From positions 1 through 40,095 of IMG/VR virus record IMGVR_UViG_3300009159_000132: a stretch of 40,095 nucleotides of DNA, one strand, 5' to 3'. The DNA comes from a virus. Of the stretch, positions 39,548 through 40,095 are shown in pieces. The notes under the pieces were generated by a model. That model saw only the letters and a list, made by a program, of their open reading frames with translations, was not told the DNA's origin and made no database searches. The position numbers and the translations under genes are program-made. The stretch's first letter is position 1, and every line of letters begins with the position of its first letter.

Positions 39548-40095
39548 TATGTTAAAGCCTTATCAGTAATATTAATGTCAAAGATCTCTTGAACATCTAA
39601 AGGCTCAAAATCTTCTTGCTGACCAGTATTTTTATTTATTATTGCAATTCCCGGTTGTGCCATCGGGTCAGCCGTAATTTCTGGAAAAGCAGTCAATTTT
39701 CCTTGAGATATCCCCACAAGAACATAATCACCTATTTGTAAAATTCCGCGTGACCATCCAGATAATTCGGTGACAACAGTATAATTACTGTCTCCCGGCA
39801 ACCATTTGCATAACTGAGAGTTTCCAGAATTACAAAACCATAAAACATTATCTATAATTTTTGGAGAATGTGGAAAGAATAAATTATTTAAAACAATATT
39901 ATTATTTGTTACATCTATTATTAATCCTTTTGAAATACGAGCCTCATCCCTCCAACCCTGAGGAATATCAGATAATCCAAGAACACTTACATATTTTGGA
40001 TAACCATCTTGAAGTGCAACACCATTAATCCATGAACGAGCATCAAATGTTTCTGGAGTAACATTGGGAATAGGCCAGTATATTTCATCTATTCC
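39547..40095 (-). CDS. DUF4915/TIGR03032-like beta-propeller (5' end outside window)
   Basis: The last 183 residues of a longer protein are visible, open at the right edge. Repeats with the propeller pattern are clear: SWINGVALQDGYPKYVSVLGLSD, QGWRDEARISKGLIIDV, FFPHSPK, VLWFCNSGNSQLCKW, WSRGILQIGDYVLVGIS and PGIAIINKNTGQ, ending in VQEIFDI. I recognise these as the family motifs (NG-x-A-x-x-x-G-x-P-x-Y-V-x-x-L-G, MPHSPR, LNSGTG, RGL...VGLS, GIAV...TG, EIFDV). The family is mainly bacterial, without a well-defined function. Here it lies upstream of virion genes with no glycosyltransferase visible in the window. The start is not visible. Confidence 0.8.
   Translation of the reverse strand, partial: GIDEIYWPIPNVTPETFDARSWINGVALQDGYPKYVSVLGLSDIPQGWRDEARISKGLIIDVTNNNIVLNNLFFPHSPKIIDNVLWFCNSGNSQLCKWLPGDSNYTVVTELSGWSRGILQIGDYVLVGISQGKLTAFPEITADPMAQPGIAIINKNTGQQEDFEPLDVQEIFDINITDKALT

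Noticed and set aside
1-40095. tRNA genes, CRISPR array, integrase or attachment site
   Set aside because: I looked for cloverleaf-type and repeat-spacer patterns and recombinase motifs and saw none. A tRNAscan or repeat-finder run would be needed to exclude weak cases.

Overview
The window is a contiguous stretch of a tailed double-stranded DNA phage (or prophage) genome with siphovirus architecture. Every gene I can support is on the minus strand, so transcription runs from the right end of the window to the left. The DNA is AT-rich by eye and tightly packed, with many ATGA or TAATG stop/start overlaps. I found no tRNA, rRNA, CRISPR array, insertion sequence, integrase or lysogeny repressor, and no gene-free stretch over 300 bases. 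An actinobacterial host is suggested, not proved, by the r1t-type holin, the style of the tail chaperone, the phage-borne C-family DNA polymerase and two apparently leaderless promoters. The low GC would fit a low-GC aquatic actinobacterium better than Streptomyces or Mycobacterium.

Layout in transcription order (right to left). 40095-35944: four large-enough genes and a 33-codon ORF lying upstream of the portal. They encode a 5'-truncated DUF4915/TIGR03032-like beta-propeller, two unknown proteins and an 814-residue lectin-like surface protein. 35877-31056: a small pre-portal gene, portal, prohead protease with a nested scaffold, major capsid protein and a small helical-domain protein. 31040-28443: head-tail connector, stopper, neck and tail terminator genes. 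28362-20176: major tail protein, tail assembly chaperone pair with a -1 frameshift site, a 2075-residue tape measure carrying an NlpC/P60 peptidase domain, and a distal tail protein. 20176-10352: a 1452-residue tail hub, two tail-tip proteins, a 1067-residue fibre with FN3 domains, tandem repeats and a C-terminal S74-type chaperone, and two small proteins. 10342-9266: metallophosphoesterase and holin. 9256-7892: zinc ribbon, HTH/AT-hook protein and three small unknowns. 7895-1: replication and recombination, with DnaB-type helicase, a small unknown, DnaG-type primase, zinc-binding SSB, DnaE polymerase, a small unknown, a MazG-like enzyme and a RecA-like recombinase running off the left end.

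The phage therefore encodes most of a replisome (helicase, primase, SSB, polymerase, recombinase) plus a complete head-neck-tail module. Expression seems to rely on repeated extended -10 promoters (TGnTATAAT and variants) without good -35 boxes, placed in the few intergenic gaps. GC-rich hairpin terminators follow the major capsid and major tail genes, each directly ahead of the next promoter. At two genes the -10 box sits exactly 6 nt before the ATG, predicting leaderless mRNA. The terminase genes and any separate endolysin are not in the window.
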